This document shows positions 52,517 to 61,679 of a stretch of DNA of 64,000 nt, in pieces. The DNA is taken from NCBI GenBank assembly GCA_016212925.1, contig JACRDF010000047.1, positions 396,121 through 460,120 on the forward strand, given 5' to 3'. This DNA comes from Desulfomonile tiedjei (GTDB lineage Bacteria > Desulfobacterota > Desulfomonilia > Desulfomonilales > Desulfomonilaceae). The notes beneath the pieces are model-generated. The model was not told the origin of the DNA, did no database searches, and worked only from the letters and a program-made list of their open reading frames with translations. How positions within the stretch are numbered: position 1 is the stretch's first letter; every line of letters begins with the position of its first letter. The position numbers were made by a program, and so were the translations under genes.

Positions 52517-52943
52517 GCTACGCTACGGTGCGCGGCCACCGGTTCATCCGGCGTCGGGGATAAACCATGGTTTAGGCATCTATCGTCTTTGGCCGTGTTT
52601 GGCCGGTGAGACAGGCATCTGAGTTCATATGAGCCTGAATTATGCCGCAGTCTTGCCATTTTTACCCTTTTGGCACTCTTCAGGGGTAGAAGGTTGCCTC
52701 TCTGACCGCGAAAAGGACTCCGCGGGGAGTACAACACTACCGGACGCAGGCAAAACCGTCGTCATGTTGGCGAAAGAGCCCCTTTTTTCCTGATTCTGAG
52801 CGTACCTCACCGTCAACCTTACCGTCAACCCCTTTTTCCCGCTCCCGTGGGACGCAGGATGCCCTCAATGCTTACTGGCATGAAAGCGCATTGGCATCAT
52901 ATGGCTTTAAAAGCAGATTCACGATTGGAAGGGCTCGCGGTCA
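52517..52943. other. 427-bp gap with no supported gene
   Basis: Only short frames without family likeness or ribosome sites. A small tandem, ACCGTCAACCTT then ACCGTCAACCCC, is at about 52809-52832. Nothing else is seen. Confidence 0.4.
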
Positions 52944-53636
52944 TCACCATCTGGTGGTCCGGTACACAGGCTTCTTGGGCATTATCCATAGGAGCAGTAT
53001 TCCGACAACAAAGCCTCCCATGTGGGCCCAGTAGGCCACGCCACCAACATCGCCCCGTGCTCCTATCTGCGCGGTACCGCTGATGAATTGAAACGCGAAC
53101 CAAATGATAAGGAATATAAACGCAGGCAATTCAACGAATCGAATAATAATGAAAATGATCAATAAAGTGTGTATCCGCGCATGTGGAAAACTTACCAGAT
53201 AAGCCCCCAAGACACCCGAGATTGCGCCACTGGCCCCTATGGTCGGGATCTGAGATCCCGTGTTGAAGAAAACATGGATAAGTGACGATCCCAGCCCGCA
53301 AAGTATATAAAAAATCAAATACGTGATGTGGCCCAGCCGATCCTCGACGTTGTCCCCGAATATCCACAGAAACCACATATTGCCAATGACGTGTAACCAT
53401 CCGGCATGCATGAAAATGGAAGAGAAAAGAGGCACTATCGCGTTGTCGGTAAGGCCCCCGGAGTATCTGTAAAAGTTTAAAAACCGAACCGGGATGAGCC
53501 CATATTCAACAATGAATTGATCCGCACGAGCCCCGAGGGAAACTTCGTAAAGCCACACGATGCTGTTAATTACGATCAGGACAATCGTTACAATGGGAAC
53601 CGTGGCTGAAGGATTGCTGTCCCGAAGCGGTATCAT
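52944..53636 (-). CDS. Rhomboid-family intramembrane serine protease
   Basis: A 230-residue protein with six membrane segments. The catalytic serine is S136 in TIGASGAISG, the histidine H205 in WAHMGGF, and the oxyanion region HVIGNMWFLWIFG is present. It starts 27 bp after the mrp gene on the same strand, so it may be the last gene of the kor-hdr transcript. Confidence 0.93.
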   Translation of the reverse strand: MIPLRDSNPSATVPIVTIVLIVINSIVWLYEVSLGARADQFIVEYGLIPVRFLNFYRYSGGLTDNAIVPLFSSIFMHAGWLHVIGNMWFLWIFGDNVEDRLGHITYLIFYILCGLGSSLIHVFFNTGSQIPTIGASGAISGVLGAYLVSFPHARIHTLLIIFIIIRFVELPAFIFLIIWFAFQFISGTAQIGARGDVGGVAYWAHMGGFVVGILLLWIMPKKPVYRTTRW

Positions 53637-53663
53637 AGTTGCTCCCCTTCATCGCGGCTGATA

Positions 53664-54527
53664 TCAATGCTTCTTCAATCTCGCGGGAGCGAGCGCCAGC
53701 ATGGGACCAATTATTTCATCAAAAGCTTTGGCCGCGGGAGAAGTAGGATATTCCAACACAAAAGGCTTACCATCGTCCGATGCGGTTACCAGCCTGGGAT
53801 CGATCGGAATTCTTCCCAGGAAACGGAATCCGGTCTCGCGAGCCAACCTTTCACCGCCTCCGGACTTGAATAGGTCGTGCATGGTTCCGCATTCAGGGCA
53901 AACGAATCCGCTCATGTTCTCGATGATACCGAAAACCGGCATACCGAGGCTCTTGCAGAATCGGATGGATTTCTTAACGTCTTTGAGCGCCACCAATTGA
54001 GGTGTGGTAACTATGACGGCTTGAGATCGGGGGGGCGCCATCTGGCAGATGGAAAGAGGCTCGTCACCGGTCCCGGGTGGGGCGTCAACTATCAAGAAGT
54101 CCAGGTCACCCCAATCGACCTCTGCAAGAAACTGCCATATCATGCGGTGTTTCATCGGTCCGCGCCAAATTACCGCTTCTTCCGGGTGGTCCTTCATGAC
54201 AAACTCAATGGACATGACTTTGAGATTGTCATTGTATCGGACCGGCACCAAGCCCTTTTCAGACATACCTGAAGCCACCACCCCTTCGAGCTTCAGCAGA
54301 GTTGGAACACTCGGACCGTGTATGTCGATGTCCAGGAGGCCGACCTGGCGATCTGCCGCGGCCAATGACGCTGCCAAATTCACCGCCAGGGTACTCTTGC
54401 CCACGCCGCCCTTTCCGGAAAGAACCATGAAAGTGTTCTCGATTCTCGTCAGCGTGTCGGCAAGCAACAGATCTTCGCGCAATTCCTGTATCTCTTCTCT
54501 CGAGAGTGACTTCTTTTTCTCATCCAT
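53664..54527 (-). CDS. Mrp/NBP35-type iron-sulfur carrier ATPase
   Basis: A 287-residue P-loop ATPase. The deviant Walker A is SGKGGVGKSTLAVNLA, then DIDIHGPSVP, DAPPGTGDEPLS, and the cluster-binding CxxC in MSGFVCPECG. It loads [4Fe-4S] clusters onto apoproteins. ATG 54525-54527 is chosen (AGGCAGG upstream); the frame is open to a TTG at 54584 that overlaps hdrB by four bases. Position right after hdrB suggests it serves the iron-sulfur proteins of this operon. Confidence 0.9.
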   Translation of the reverse strand: MDEKKKSLSREEIQELREDLLLADTLTRIENTFMVLSGKGGVGKSTLAVNLAASLAAADRQVGLLDIDIHGPSVPTLLKLEGVVASGMSEKGLVPVRYNDNLKVMSIEFVMKDHPEEAVIWRGPMKHRMIWQFLAEVDWGDLDFLIVDAPPGTGDEPLSICQMAPPRSQAVIVTTPQLVALKDVKKSIRFCKSLGMPVFGIIENMSGFVCPECGTMHDLFKSGGGERLARETGFRFLGRIPIDPRLVTASDDGKPFVLEYPTSPAAKAFDEIIGPMLALAPARLKKH

Positions 54528-54580
54528 TATCAACATCCTGCCTGATAAACGGTTTTTGAGCCGGACGAACGAAGTGGAGT

Positions 54581-55474
54581 TCAAGCAATGCCCACGCTCT
54601 CCAGGAGTTTTTTAGACTTCACCCGATGAACGTCAAGGCCCACTTCCTTGGAAGTAAGACCCAGAGCGAGACCCACAAGCTGGGTCAGGTAAAAGGTCGG
54701 AATTTTTTCCTTCTCTTTGTTCTTGCGTGCCAGGACTATCTGGCCCATGTCAAACTGCTCGAAACACGAAGGACAAATCACCGATATAGCCTGAATGTTG
54801 CGTTCGTGGATATAAGCCAGCTTTTGCTTGGTGATGGCATAGCCCGCGTCCTGGTCTGCGTTGGCACCAAGCGGCGAGCCACAACAAAGGAACTTTCTGG
54901 AAAATTCAGTCGGCTCCACCCCGATGATGGAGAGAAGGTGATCCATTTTTACCGGCACGTAGGATTCCGCGGCCGACAGCTCTTCCGGATACATGACCTT
55001 TGGTGGTCGAAAGTAATGGCACCCGTAGTGGCACCCGACTCGCAAGGGAACTTCCCGCACCTGTTCCTTGATCATCTTGTCGACCACCGTATCCTGATAC
55101 AGCACGTCAAGGATGTGGGTAACCTCGATGGTCCCTTTGAAGTGATGATGGTGCTCTTCCAGGATCTTGTTGACCTTTCTCTTCTTGGCTTCGCTCTGCT
55201 TGAGAATCAGGTTGGCCTCTTTGAGCGTATTCACGCATCCGGAACACAGGGTTAAGAGGTCCAGCCCCGCTTCCTCGGCCAGACAAAGGTTTCGGGCAGC
55301 CAGCGCCAACCAGGAATCGTAATGGACGAGCTTCATGCTGGTAGGCGGAGGACAACAAGAAAACGGTAGATCTACCAGTTCTATTCCGAGCCTGTCGCAC
55401 ACGAGGCGAGTAGCGGCTTCAAAGCCGGGATATTTTATTGGGATGGCGCAACCGAGAAACAACGCATACTTCAT
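54581..55474 (-). CDS. hdrB: Heterodisulfide reductase subunit B
   Basis: A 297-residue CCG-domain protein. The first half has GCAIPIKYPG, FSCCPPPTS and CSGCVNTL; the second has GCHYGCHYFRPP, LCCGSPLG and CPSCFEQFD. The CCP variant in the first motif is usual for HdrB. It carries the disulfide-reducing noncubane clusters. It starts 42 bp after hdrC. Confidence 0.92.
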   Translation of the reverse strand: MKYALFLGCAIPIKYPGFEAATRLVCDRLGIELVDLPFSCCPPPTSMKLVHYDSWLALAARNLCLAEEAGLDLLTLCSGCVNTLKEANLILKQSEAKKRKVNKILEEHHHHFKGTIEVTHILDVLYQDTVVDKMIKEQVREVPLRVGCHYGCHYFRPPKVMYPEELSAAESYVPVKMDHLLSIIGVEPTEFSRKFLCCGSPLGANADQDAGYAITKQKLAYIHERNIQAISVICPSCFEQFDMGQIVLARKNKEKEKIPTFYLTQLVGLALGLTSKEVGLDVHRVKSKKLLESVGIA

Positions 55475-55516
55475 GATATTCTCTTGGTAACTTCTTGAGT
55501 GGCATGGCCGGCAGAG

Positions 55517-55981
55517 CTAAATCTCGACAACTTCCTCCAAGCCGGTTTTTTTCAGAATCTTCCGCACCTCCTCGACGGGCGCAGGCGGCAGAGGCGCAAG
55601 TCCATGATGCGCCCTCATCTCGTCGAGCTGGTGCACGATCATCGAGCGCCCCGTTTTGGCCAGCAGCTCAATCGCCACACCGAGCCGGCTGGGTATATTG
55701 CCTCTACGAGCCGCGGAATTGCGCAGGGCTACAAGGAGATCCGAGATTGGGATTTTCTGCGGACATCGGTCTTCACAGACGTTGCAGGTGCAGCAAAGCC
55801 AGATTTTTTCGTCCTCAACCACCTCGTCGTGTCCCAGGTTGAGACACTTAAGGATGGCGCCCCTGGGACCGATCGCGGGAGCCACCTGCATCGCGGGGCA
55901 TGAACCGGTGCAACGAGCACATTGGTAGCACTCGTAAAGATCTTCTCTCGGAAAGTGTTTCCAGATCTTTATGGTTGTCAT
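55517..55981 (-). CDS. hdrC: Heterodisulfide reductase subunit C
   Basis: A 154-residue protein with two [4Fe-4S] motifs, CYQCARCTGSCPAM (about 18-31) and CCTCNVCEDRCPQ (about 62-74). The start ATG overlaps the hdrA stop (ATGA), which indicates translational coupling. It relays electrons from HdrA to HdrB. Confidence 0.93.
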   Translation of the reverse strand: MTTIKIWKHFPREDLYECYQCARCTGSCPAMQVAPAIGPRGAILKCLNLGHDEVVEDEKIWLCCTCNVCEDRCPQKIPISDLLVALRNSAARRGNIPSRLGVAIELLAKTGRSMIVHQLDEMRAHHGLAPLPPAPVEEVRKILKKTGLEEVVEI

Positions 55982-58587
55982 GTTGTTTCGCTCTTCTTGA
56001 TCAGCGATTTTCTGAGCTTTTCAGCCGCGCTTTGAATCTCTTTGCGCGAGACCTTTTGCAATCCCTGCTCCATTTCCTGGATCACGCGTGCGAACTGGGC
56101 CCCTTCGGCCGCGGAAACCCAGGCCAGTCTCAGCCGGTCCTTATTTATCCCGAGCTTCTCCATCCGCTTCCAATACTTTTCGACCCTTCGGGCGGTGTTC
56201 TGATTGGCGTTGTTGTAATGACAATCCGCCGGATGGCAGCCTGAAACCAGCACCGCGCCGGCCCCCTGCAAAAACGCCTTTTCAATCCAGCGCGGTGATA
56301 CCCGAGCTGAGCACATGGTCCGTATGATTCGGACATTGTGAGGATACTGTATTCTCGAAACGCCGGCGAAGTCGGCCCCAGCATAAGAACACCAGTTACA
56401 TGCAAACGCCAGGATTTTGTTGTGAGGATCATGCGCCAGAGCCATATCGATTTGGCTAACTATTTGATCTTCAGTGAAGTGTGTTTGGTCTATAGCCTGG
56501 AATCGACATTCGGGCACGCATGCTCCGCAGCCCTGGCATGCCGCTTCTATGACCCGAAAATAGCCCTGTTCCTTGCCGCCTTCAATTGCATGGTACGGGC
56601 ATACCCTCGCGCACAAGCCGCACGCGGTGCACTTGTCAGGGTCGATCTTCGCCGTTACCGCGGGTACTTTGACCTCCCCTTTGCTCATGAGAATATTAGC
56701 CCGGGAGGCAGCCGCGGATGCCTGAGTTACCGAATCCTTTATGTCTTTGGGACCTTCTGCCGCTCCTGCCAGGAATACCCCGCCAGTGGTGGTGTCCACA
56801 GGTCGGAGCTTCGGGTGAGCCTCCATGTAGAATCCGTCCGTATCAGTGGCAAGGTTCAAGAGCCGCTGGAGCACCCCTGCGTCTTTATGAGGCATGATGC
56901 CCACGGAAAGGATTACCATGTCCATAGTGTACCGATACGGATTTCCCAGAAGAGTGTTTTCCCCGAGCAACGTGAGGTTGTCGGTACTGATATCTTCAAT
57001 GATCTCGCCCGGTATACCGCGGATAAAAGTCACGCCCTCGCGTCTCGCCCGCTGGAAGAGGTCCTCAAACCCTTTGCCAAAGGCTCGGATGTCTATGTAG
57101 AAAACGTAGATCTCGGTCTCAGGCCAGTGTTCCTTTATGAGAAGAGCGTCCTTGATTGTGTTCATGCAGCAAACATTGCTGCAATACGGATTGCTGCGCT
57201 TGCTCCGGGAGCCTATACACTGAAGAAACGCAACCCTTTGAGGGCGTTTGCGGTCCGACGGCCGAATAAGCTCCCCGGAAGACGGGCCGCCTGCATTGAT
57301 CAGCCGCTCGAATTCCAATGTGGTGATCACATTCGGGAATTTGCCGTATCCGAGTTCGGTTAGAGAAGTGGGATCGTAAACATCGACGCCGGTGGCCACT
57401 ACGATGGTCCCCACGTTGATTTCCAGCATCTCGTCCCTGGCGGAAAAGTCGATGCACTTGTGAGAGCAAGCCTGAAAACATCGGTCACAGGCCACGATGC
57501 CCTGATTGTTGAGGCAGCGGTCCATGTCGATAAGAAAGGTGGACGGCACAGCCTGCGCAAACGGAATATAAATCCCATGGCGAATGGTCAAACCCGCGTT
57601 GAACTCGTCCGGGGCCAACTGAGGACATGCTTGAATGCAGTCACCGCAGGCGGTGCACTCTTTCGTAACGTACCGGGCCCTTTTCAGCACTTGCACCCGA
57701 AAGTTGCCAATATGACCCTGAACCTCCTTGACCTCCGCCAGAGTCAACAATTCAATATTCGGATGACGGCCCACTTCGCTCATTTTCGGCGCGAGTATGC
57801 AGATGGAGCAATCCATGGTGGGGAAAGTCTTGTCTATTTGAGCCATGCGGCCGCCGATACTGCCGGTCCTCTCTATTAGATATACCTGGTAGCCCGCGTC
57901 GGCCAGGTCGAGTGCCGCCTGAATCCCTGCTACGCCGCCTCCGATGACCATCGCCTTACGAGCCACCGGAACGGTCAACTCGAACTGCGGCTTCAATCTT
58001 GCGGCCCTGGCTACAGCCATTTCCACCAGATTCTTGGCTTTTTCCGTGGCCGCGTCCTTTTCGTGGAGATGCACCCACGAGCAGTGCTCTCGGATATTTG
58101 CCATTTCAAGCAGGTACGGGTTCAAACCTGCGCTTTCGCATGCGGCTCTGAACGTAGGCTCGTGCAATCTAGGCGTGCAGGAAGCAACCACCACGCGGTT
58201 CAAATTGTGTTCCTTGATGTCGGCTTTGATCTGTTCCTGGCCAGGCTCCGAGCAGGTGTACAAGGAGTCTTTGGCCAGAGCGACACCAGGCAGAAGCCGG
58301 GCGTGTTCCGCGACCTCCTCACATCGTACCGTGCCTCCGATGTTCTTGCCGCAGTGGCAAACATATACGCCGATTCGCAGGTCGTTAGAGTCGGCGTACT
58401 TGGGTGTTTCTTCGGTTTTCTCTTTCAATTCAACTGTGTCCTCCGGCAATCCGTCTGGTCCGTCGGGAAAACCTCTCTGTAACGTCGGTCGAGCGCCGCT
58501 TTTCGGCTTCCGGCTCAAGCGGGTCGGAAGTTTTATTGTCTGGGTCAAGGGCCCTCGGCGTGCGAGCGCCCGAACTGGTGATTTCAT
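55978..58587 (-). CDS. hdrA: Heterodisulfide reductase subunit A with fused MvhD domain
   Basis: An 869-residue protein from the first ATG; the frame stays open to a TTG at 58710 that overlaps korC. The HdrA N-terminal domain begins with IGVYVCHCGKNIGG near residue 70 and continues to VVVASCTPRLHEPTFRAA. The FAD motif is VIGGGVAGIQAALDLADAGY near 216. The HdrA cluster site is FPTMDCSICILAPKM. Ferredoxin motifs are CTACGDCIQACPQ, CTACGLCARVCPYH and CQGCGACVPECRF. The C-terminal MvhD domain is complete: ACNWCSYAGAD, MCSARVSP and GCHPADCHY. This is the bifurcating flavin subunit. About 70-110 residues before VCHCG are Arg/Pro-rich and unlike the family, so the true start may be further in. Confidence 0.9.
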   Translation of the reverse strand: MKSPVRALARRGPLTQTIKLPTRLSRKPKSGARPTLQRGFPDGPDGLPEDTVELKEKTEETPKYADSNDLRIGVYVCHCGKNIGGTVRCEEVAEHARLLPGVALAKDSLYTCSEPGQEQIKADIKEHNLNRVVVASCTPRLHEPTFRAACESAGLNPYLLEMANIREHCSWVHLHEKDAATEKAKNLVEMAVARAARLKPQFELTVPVARKAMVIGGGVAGIQAALDLADAGYQVYLIERTGSIGGRMAQIDKTFPTMDCSICILAPKMSEVGRHPNIELLTLAEVKEVQGHIGNFRVQVLKRARYVTKECTACGDCIQACPQLAPDEFNAGLTIRHGIYIPFAQAVPSTFLIDMDRCLNNQGIVACDRCFQACSHKCIDFSARDEMLEINVGTIVVATGVDVYDPTSLTELGYGKFPNVITTLEFERLINAGGPSSGELIRPSDRKRPQRVAFLQCIGSRSKRSNPYCSNVCCMNTIKDALLIKEHWPETEIYVFYIDIRAFGKGFEDLFQRARREGVTFIRGIPGEIIEDISTDNLTLLGENTLLGNPYRYTMDMVILSVGIMPHKDAGVLQRLLNLATDTDGFYMEAHPKLRPVDTTTGGVFLAGAAEGPKDIKDSVTQASAAASRANILMSKGEVKVPAVTAKIDPDKCTACGLCARVCPYHAIEGGKEQGYFRVIEAACQGCGACVPECRFQAIDQTHFTEDQIVSQIDMALAHDPHNKILAFACNWCSYAGADFAGVSRIQYPHNVRIIRTMCSARVSPRWIEKAFLQGAGAVLVSGCHPADCHYNNANQNTARRVEKYWKRMEKLGINKDRLRLAWVSAAEGAQFARVIQEMEQGLQKVSRKEIQSAAEKLRKSLIKKSETT

Positions 58588-58706
58588 TCGAACGTGGCTC
58601 CCGGTTTGGAAAGCCGTGGGATTGCCACCCAGGCCGACTGTCTGTTGAAAGGCCGAGTCAGCGGCCCTCGGGTGGCCGGCACCGACTTCCCGGATATCAA
58701 GACAAT

Positions 58707-59282
58707 TCAATGAACTCCGGGATTTCTTTCTGTTCCGGCCAAAACCTTTTGCCCGTATTCATAACCCAAATCAAAGGCCGAGATGTTAAGGTCCTCGGTT
58801 CCCGCGGGGATCGAGGCCATCACAGCCGCTTTCATCGCCTCGTAACCGACTACTCCTGACAGCGCGGTGACGGCTCCAAGCATCACGATGTTGGCGGCGA
58901 TCTTTTTCCCCATTTCTTCGGCGATGCGTGTGGAAGGCACTCTGTAGACCGTTATACCTTCCGGCTCCACGTTCAGGTTAACCAGGTCCCGATCCAGGAT
59001 CAGCATGCCATGGGCGCGGATGGAATTTCCGTACGTTTGTAACGCCCCCTGGCTCATTATCACCAGCACGTCCGGCTGCCCGACTTTGGGATAGTGTATG
59101 GTTTCATCCGATATGACCACGTCCGCGCTGCACGAGCCCCCCCGTGCCTCCGGGCCGTAGTTCTGTGTAAAAACAGCGTTCTTCCTCTCAAAAAGAGCGG
59201 CGGCCTTTCCGAGAATGTGGCCTGAAAGGATTATGCCCTGTCCTCCGAATCCCGCGAGCCTTATTTCCTGTTTCACGGTCAT
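58707..59282 (-). CDS. korC: 2-oxoacid:ferredoxin oxidoreductase, gamma subunit
   Basis: A 191-residue subunit. IRLAGFGGQGIILSGHILGK at the N-terminus, QNYGPEARGG and VISDETIHYP are the family hallmarks. ATGA overlap with korB upstream. It completes the A-B-C core that decarboxylates a 2-oxoacid with CoA and reduces ferredoxin. Confidence 0.93.
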   Translation of the reverse strand: MTVKQEIRLAGFGGQGIILSGHILGKAAALFERKNAVFTQNYGPEARGGSCSADVVISDETIHYPKVGQPDVLVIMSQGALQTYGNSIRAHGMLILDRDLVNLNVEPEGITVYRVPSTRIAEEMGKKIAANIVMLGAVTALSGVVGYEAMKAAVMASIPAGTEDLNISAFDLGYEYGQKVLAGTERNPGVH

Positions 59283-60202
59283 GCGGATCTGCCCTTTTCC
59301 TTGCCTTTCAGTTTGGCCTTGGCTCGAGCGACGACCATGCCGGCGTAATTCTCCATAAAGTCCGGCCGAACGGTGTCCACGAACGTTCCGACCACTATTT
59401 TGCCCCTCAGGCGGATTTCCACGTCGCTTGGGTCGGCCCCATTGCGGACCTCCGACATCTCTCTGTAATAACGCATTTCATCGAGGCCTGCCCCGAGCTT
59501 GTTGGGCCGACCGTAACCTGTCGGGCAAGGAGCAATGACTTCTATAAACGTGAACCCCTTCTTGTCAAATGCCTGGGAAATGGAATGCACGAGTTGTCTC
59601 GGATGAAACGTCGTCCATCTAGCCACGTAAATGGCGCCGGCCGCGTGGGCCACGTGTGGTAAATTAAACCCCGGTTCAGCGTTGCCCAACGGTGTAGTGG
59701 ATGTCTTGGCCTCCAGAGGGGTAGTCGGCGCAACCTGCCCTCCGGTCATTCCAAAATTGAAGTTGTTTACACAAATCACCTTCAGGTTTACGTTACGGCG
59801 GGCCGCGTGGATGAGATGGTTCCCGCCGATAGCGAAGAGGTCGCCGTCGCCGGAAAATACCGTCACGTTAAGATCGGGTTTGGCTAGCGCCAGTCCCGTC
59901 GCGAACGGGATCGCTCTTCCGTGGGTGGTGTGGTATGAATCCATGTCCAGGTACCCGGCAACCCTGCCCGTGCAACCGATGCCGGACACCACGGCACACT
60001 CGTCCACCGGAATGCCTTTGCGCCGTATGCTTTCAATGAAGCACGTCAAAACCACTCCCAGACCGCAGCCTGCACACCAGATATGAGGAATCCTGCCGGG
60101 TTTCAGATACTTGTCATCCGGATGCAGGCCGTGGTCCTTCTGAATTATCTCATCGGCAGCTTGTAAATCGAAAGGTTTCAGATCCCTGAGGCGTACTTTC
60201 AT
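59279..60202 (-). CDS. korB: 2-oxoacid:ferredoxin oxidoreductase, beta subunit (TPP-binding)
   Basis: A 307-residue subunit. The cluster Cys WCAGCGLGVV, the TPP-binding run VFSGDGDLFAIGGNHLIH to VNNFNFGMTGGQ, and APTTPLEAKTSTT are visible. GGGGAG precedes the ATG. It starts 24 bp after korA. The substrate could be 2-oxoglutarate or a related 2-oxoacid; the sequence does not decide. Confidence 0.93.
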   Translation of the reverse strand: MKVRLRDLKPFDLQAADEIIQKDHGLHPDDKYLKPGRIPHIWCAGCGLGVVLTCFIESIRRKGIPVDECAVVSGIGCTGRVAGYLDMDSYHTTHGRAIPFATGLALAKPDLNVTVFSGDGDLFAIGGNHLIHAARRNVNLKVICVNNFNFGMTGGQVAPTTPLEAKTSTTPLGNAEPGFNLPHVAHAAGAIYVARWTTFHPRQLVHSISQAFDKKGFTFIEVIAPCPTGYGRPNKLGAGLDEMRYYREMSEVRNGADPSDVEIRLRGKIVVGTFVDTVRPDFMENYAGMVVARAKAKLKGKEKGRSA

Positions 60203-60226
60203 GGGGTCTCCCCGTGAATTGTTGTA

Positions 60227-61375
60227 TCAGATGTACTCTCCCGCAGCATCCGCGATCTCCTCGGGCGTGTGGATGGACCCGCCCATCAAGGCCATGAGTA
60301 CCGTTTCAGCCTTACCCTGTGCAGTCCGTTCCACCTCGTAGGCCATCTGTCCATAATTGATTTCCGGGACTATGAACGCCTTAACTCGGCCTGCCAGGCT
60401 CCGGATCAGGTTGGAAGGAAAAGGCCAAAGAGTGACCAGTCGCAACAGGCCGACTTTGTGTCCCCGTTTTATGAGGTCTTCCACCGCCTGGCGGCCGACC
60501 CGTGAAGCGCAGCCATAAGCCACCACGACCACCTGCGCATCATCAAGGCCCACGCCGTCAACCTGGATGATCTTGTCCGCGTTTTTTCGTATCTTGTCCA
60601 CCAGATGGCGGACGTTTCGTTCCTGAACATCGGCTGTTATATCCGGGTAGCCCCGTTCGTCGTGGGTGAGCCCTGTCACGTGAACGTGATAACCCTGTCC
60701 CACTACGGCCATTGGTGCCGGCATGCGACCGGTTGTCTCGAAGGGCAAATAATCCCTGGGCGACTGACTGGGGCTTACACGTGCAACGACTTTTAGCTCT
60801 TCCCGTTTTGGAATGACGACCTTTTCCGTCATGTGGCCGACTACCTCGTCCGACATGACAAATACGGGCTGCCGATATATCTCGGATAGGTTAAAAGCCT
60901 GCACGGTCAGGTCAAAGCATTCCTGGGGTGAAGAAGGAGCGAGCGCTATGCAGCCGTAGTCCCCGTGAGAGCCCCATCGAGCCTGCATCACGTCCGCTTG
61001 TCCAACGAGCGTCGGCAAACCAGTGGAGGGCCCCCCGCGCTGGACGTTGACAACCACACATGGTGTTTCCGTCATCATGCCCAGGCCGACATTTTCCATC
61101 ATAAGAGAAAATCCGGGCCCTGACGTTGACGTCATGGATTTCACCCCGCCCCATGAAGCGCCCAATATGGCCGCCATGGACCCAATCTCGTCTTCCATTT
61201 GGATATAGACTCCTCCGACTTCGGGAAGCCGCCGAGCCATGCGCTCCGCGATCTCGGTAGCCGGAGTGATCGGATAACCTGCAAAAAACCGGCAGCCCGC
61301 AGCAATGCCGCCTTCGGCACAAGCTGCATCGCCGTGTATAAAATGCTCTCCGCTGAGAATGTCCTTGTCCGCCAT
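60227..61375 (-). CDS. korA: 2-oxoacid:ferredoxin oxidoreductase, alpha subunit
   Basis: A 382-residue subunit. GDAACAEGGIAAGCRFFAGYPITPATEIAE, IQMEDEIGSMAAILGASWGG, TSTSGPGFSLMMENVG and the CoA-site QRGGPSTGLPT are clear. It is the KorA-type alpha subunit without an N-terminal gamma fusion. The ferredoxin gene korD lies 304 bp upstream. Confidence 0.94.
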   Translation of the reverse strand: MADKDILSGEHFIHGDAACAEGGIAAGCRFFAGYPITPATEIAERMARRLPEVGGVYIQMEDEIGSMAAILGASWGGVKSMTSTSGPGFSLMMENVGLGMMTETPCVVVNVQRGGPSTGLPTLVGQADVMQARWGSHGDYGCIALAPSSPQECFDLTVQAFNLSEIYRQPVFVMSDEVVGHMTEKVVIPKREELKVVARVSPSQSPRDYLPFETTGRMPAPMAVVGQGYHVHVTGLTHDERGYPDITADVQERNVRHLVDKIRKNADKIIQVDGVGLDDAQVVVVAYGCASRVGRQAVEDLIKRGHKVGLLRLVTLWPFPSNLIRSLAGRVKAFIVPEINYGQMAYEVERTAQGKAETVLMALMGGSIHTPEEIADAAGEYI

Positions 61376-61485
61376 GTAACAGTCCTAACAAATGAAAGCC
61401 GCAGTACAAGCCGAGGCATTACCGACAATTAGAATGGAAGAAGCCCACAGGAGATCGAAAACTCAATAGGATTTGCCTAATACAT

Positions 61486-61515
61486 GGGGAAATTTTCTTA
61501 ATTAAGAAATTTTCC
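61486..61515. promoter_or_regulatory. AT-rich near-palindrome between korD and korA
   Basis: GGGGAAATTTTCTTAATTAA and its near complement form a 15-bp stem with one mismatch. Located 111 bp upstream of the korA start. It could be an operator or a processing/termination hairpin. Confidence 0.4.
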
Positions 61516-61597
61516 CGGTGCTCTTGTCGAAAAAACTTCTCATCTTATTCGCTGTGCGGTGCCGGCTGCCGGCGCTGCAAAGCGAACAGAGTACAGA

Positions 61598-61650
61598 AGT
61601 TTTTGGAGAGGGGTGCGGGGAGGACCTTTTTACAAAAAGGTCCTCCCCCC
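61598..61650. repeat. AGTTTTTGGAGAGGGG hairpin repeat
   Basis: AGTTTTTGGAGAGGGGTGCG leads into GGGGAGGACCTTTTT/AAAAAGGTCCTCCCC, a perfect 15-bp stem with a 2-nt loop. Similar to the inverted copy at 4232-4284. It separates korD from korA. Confidence 0.7.
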
Positions 61651-61679
61651 ATTCTTCAACTCCTCAATCCTGCTCAAGA

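Noticed and set aside
52640..52828. 62-codon minus-strand frame in the gap before the rhomboid gene
   Set aside because: No ribosome site, no recognisable domain, and the first part overlaps a simple tandem repeat.
56338..57363. 341-codon frame on the plus strand
   Set aside because: Opposite strand of hdrA. No coherent domain, high Arg/Ser content.
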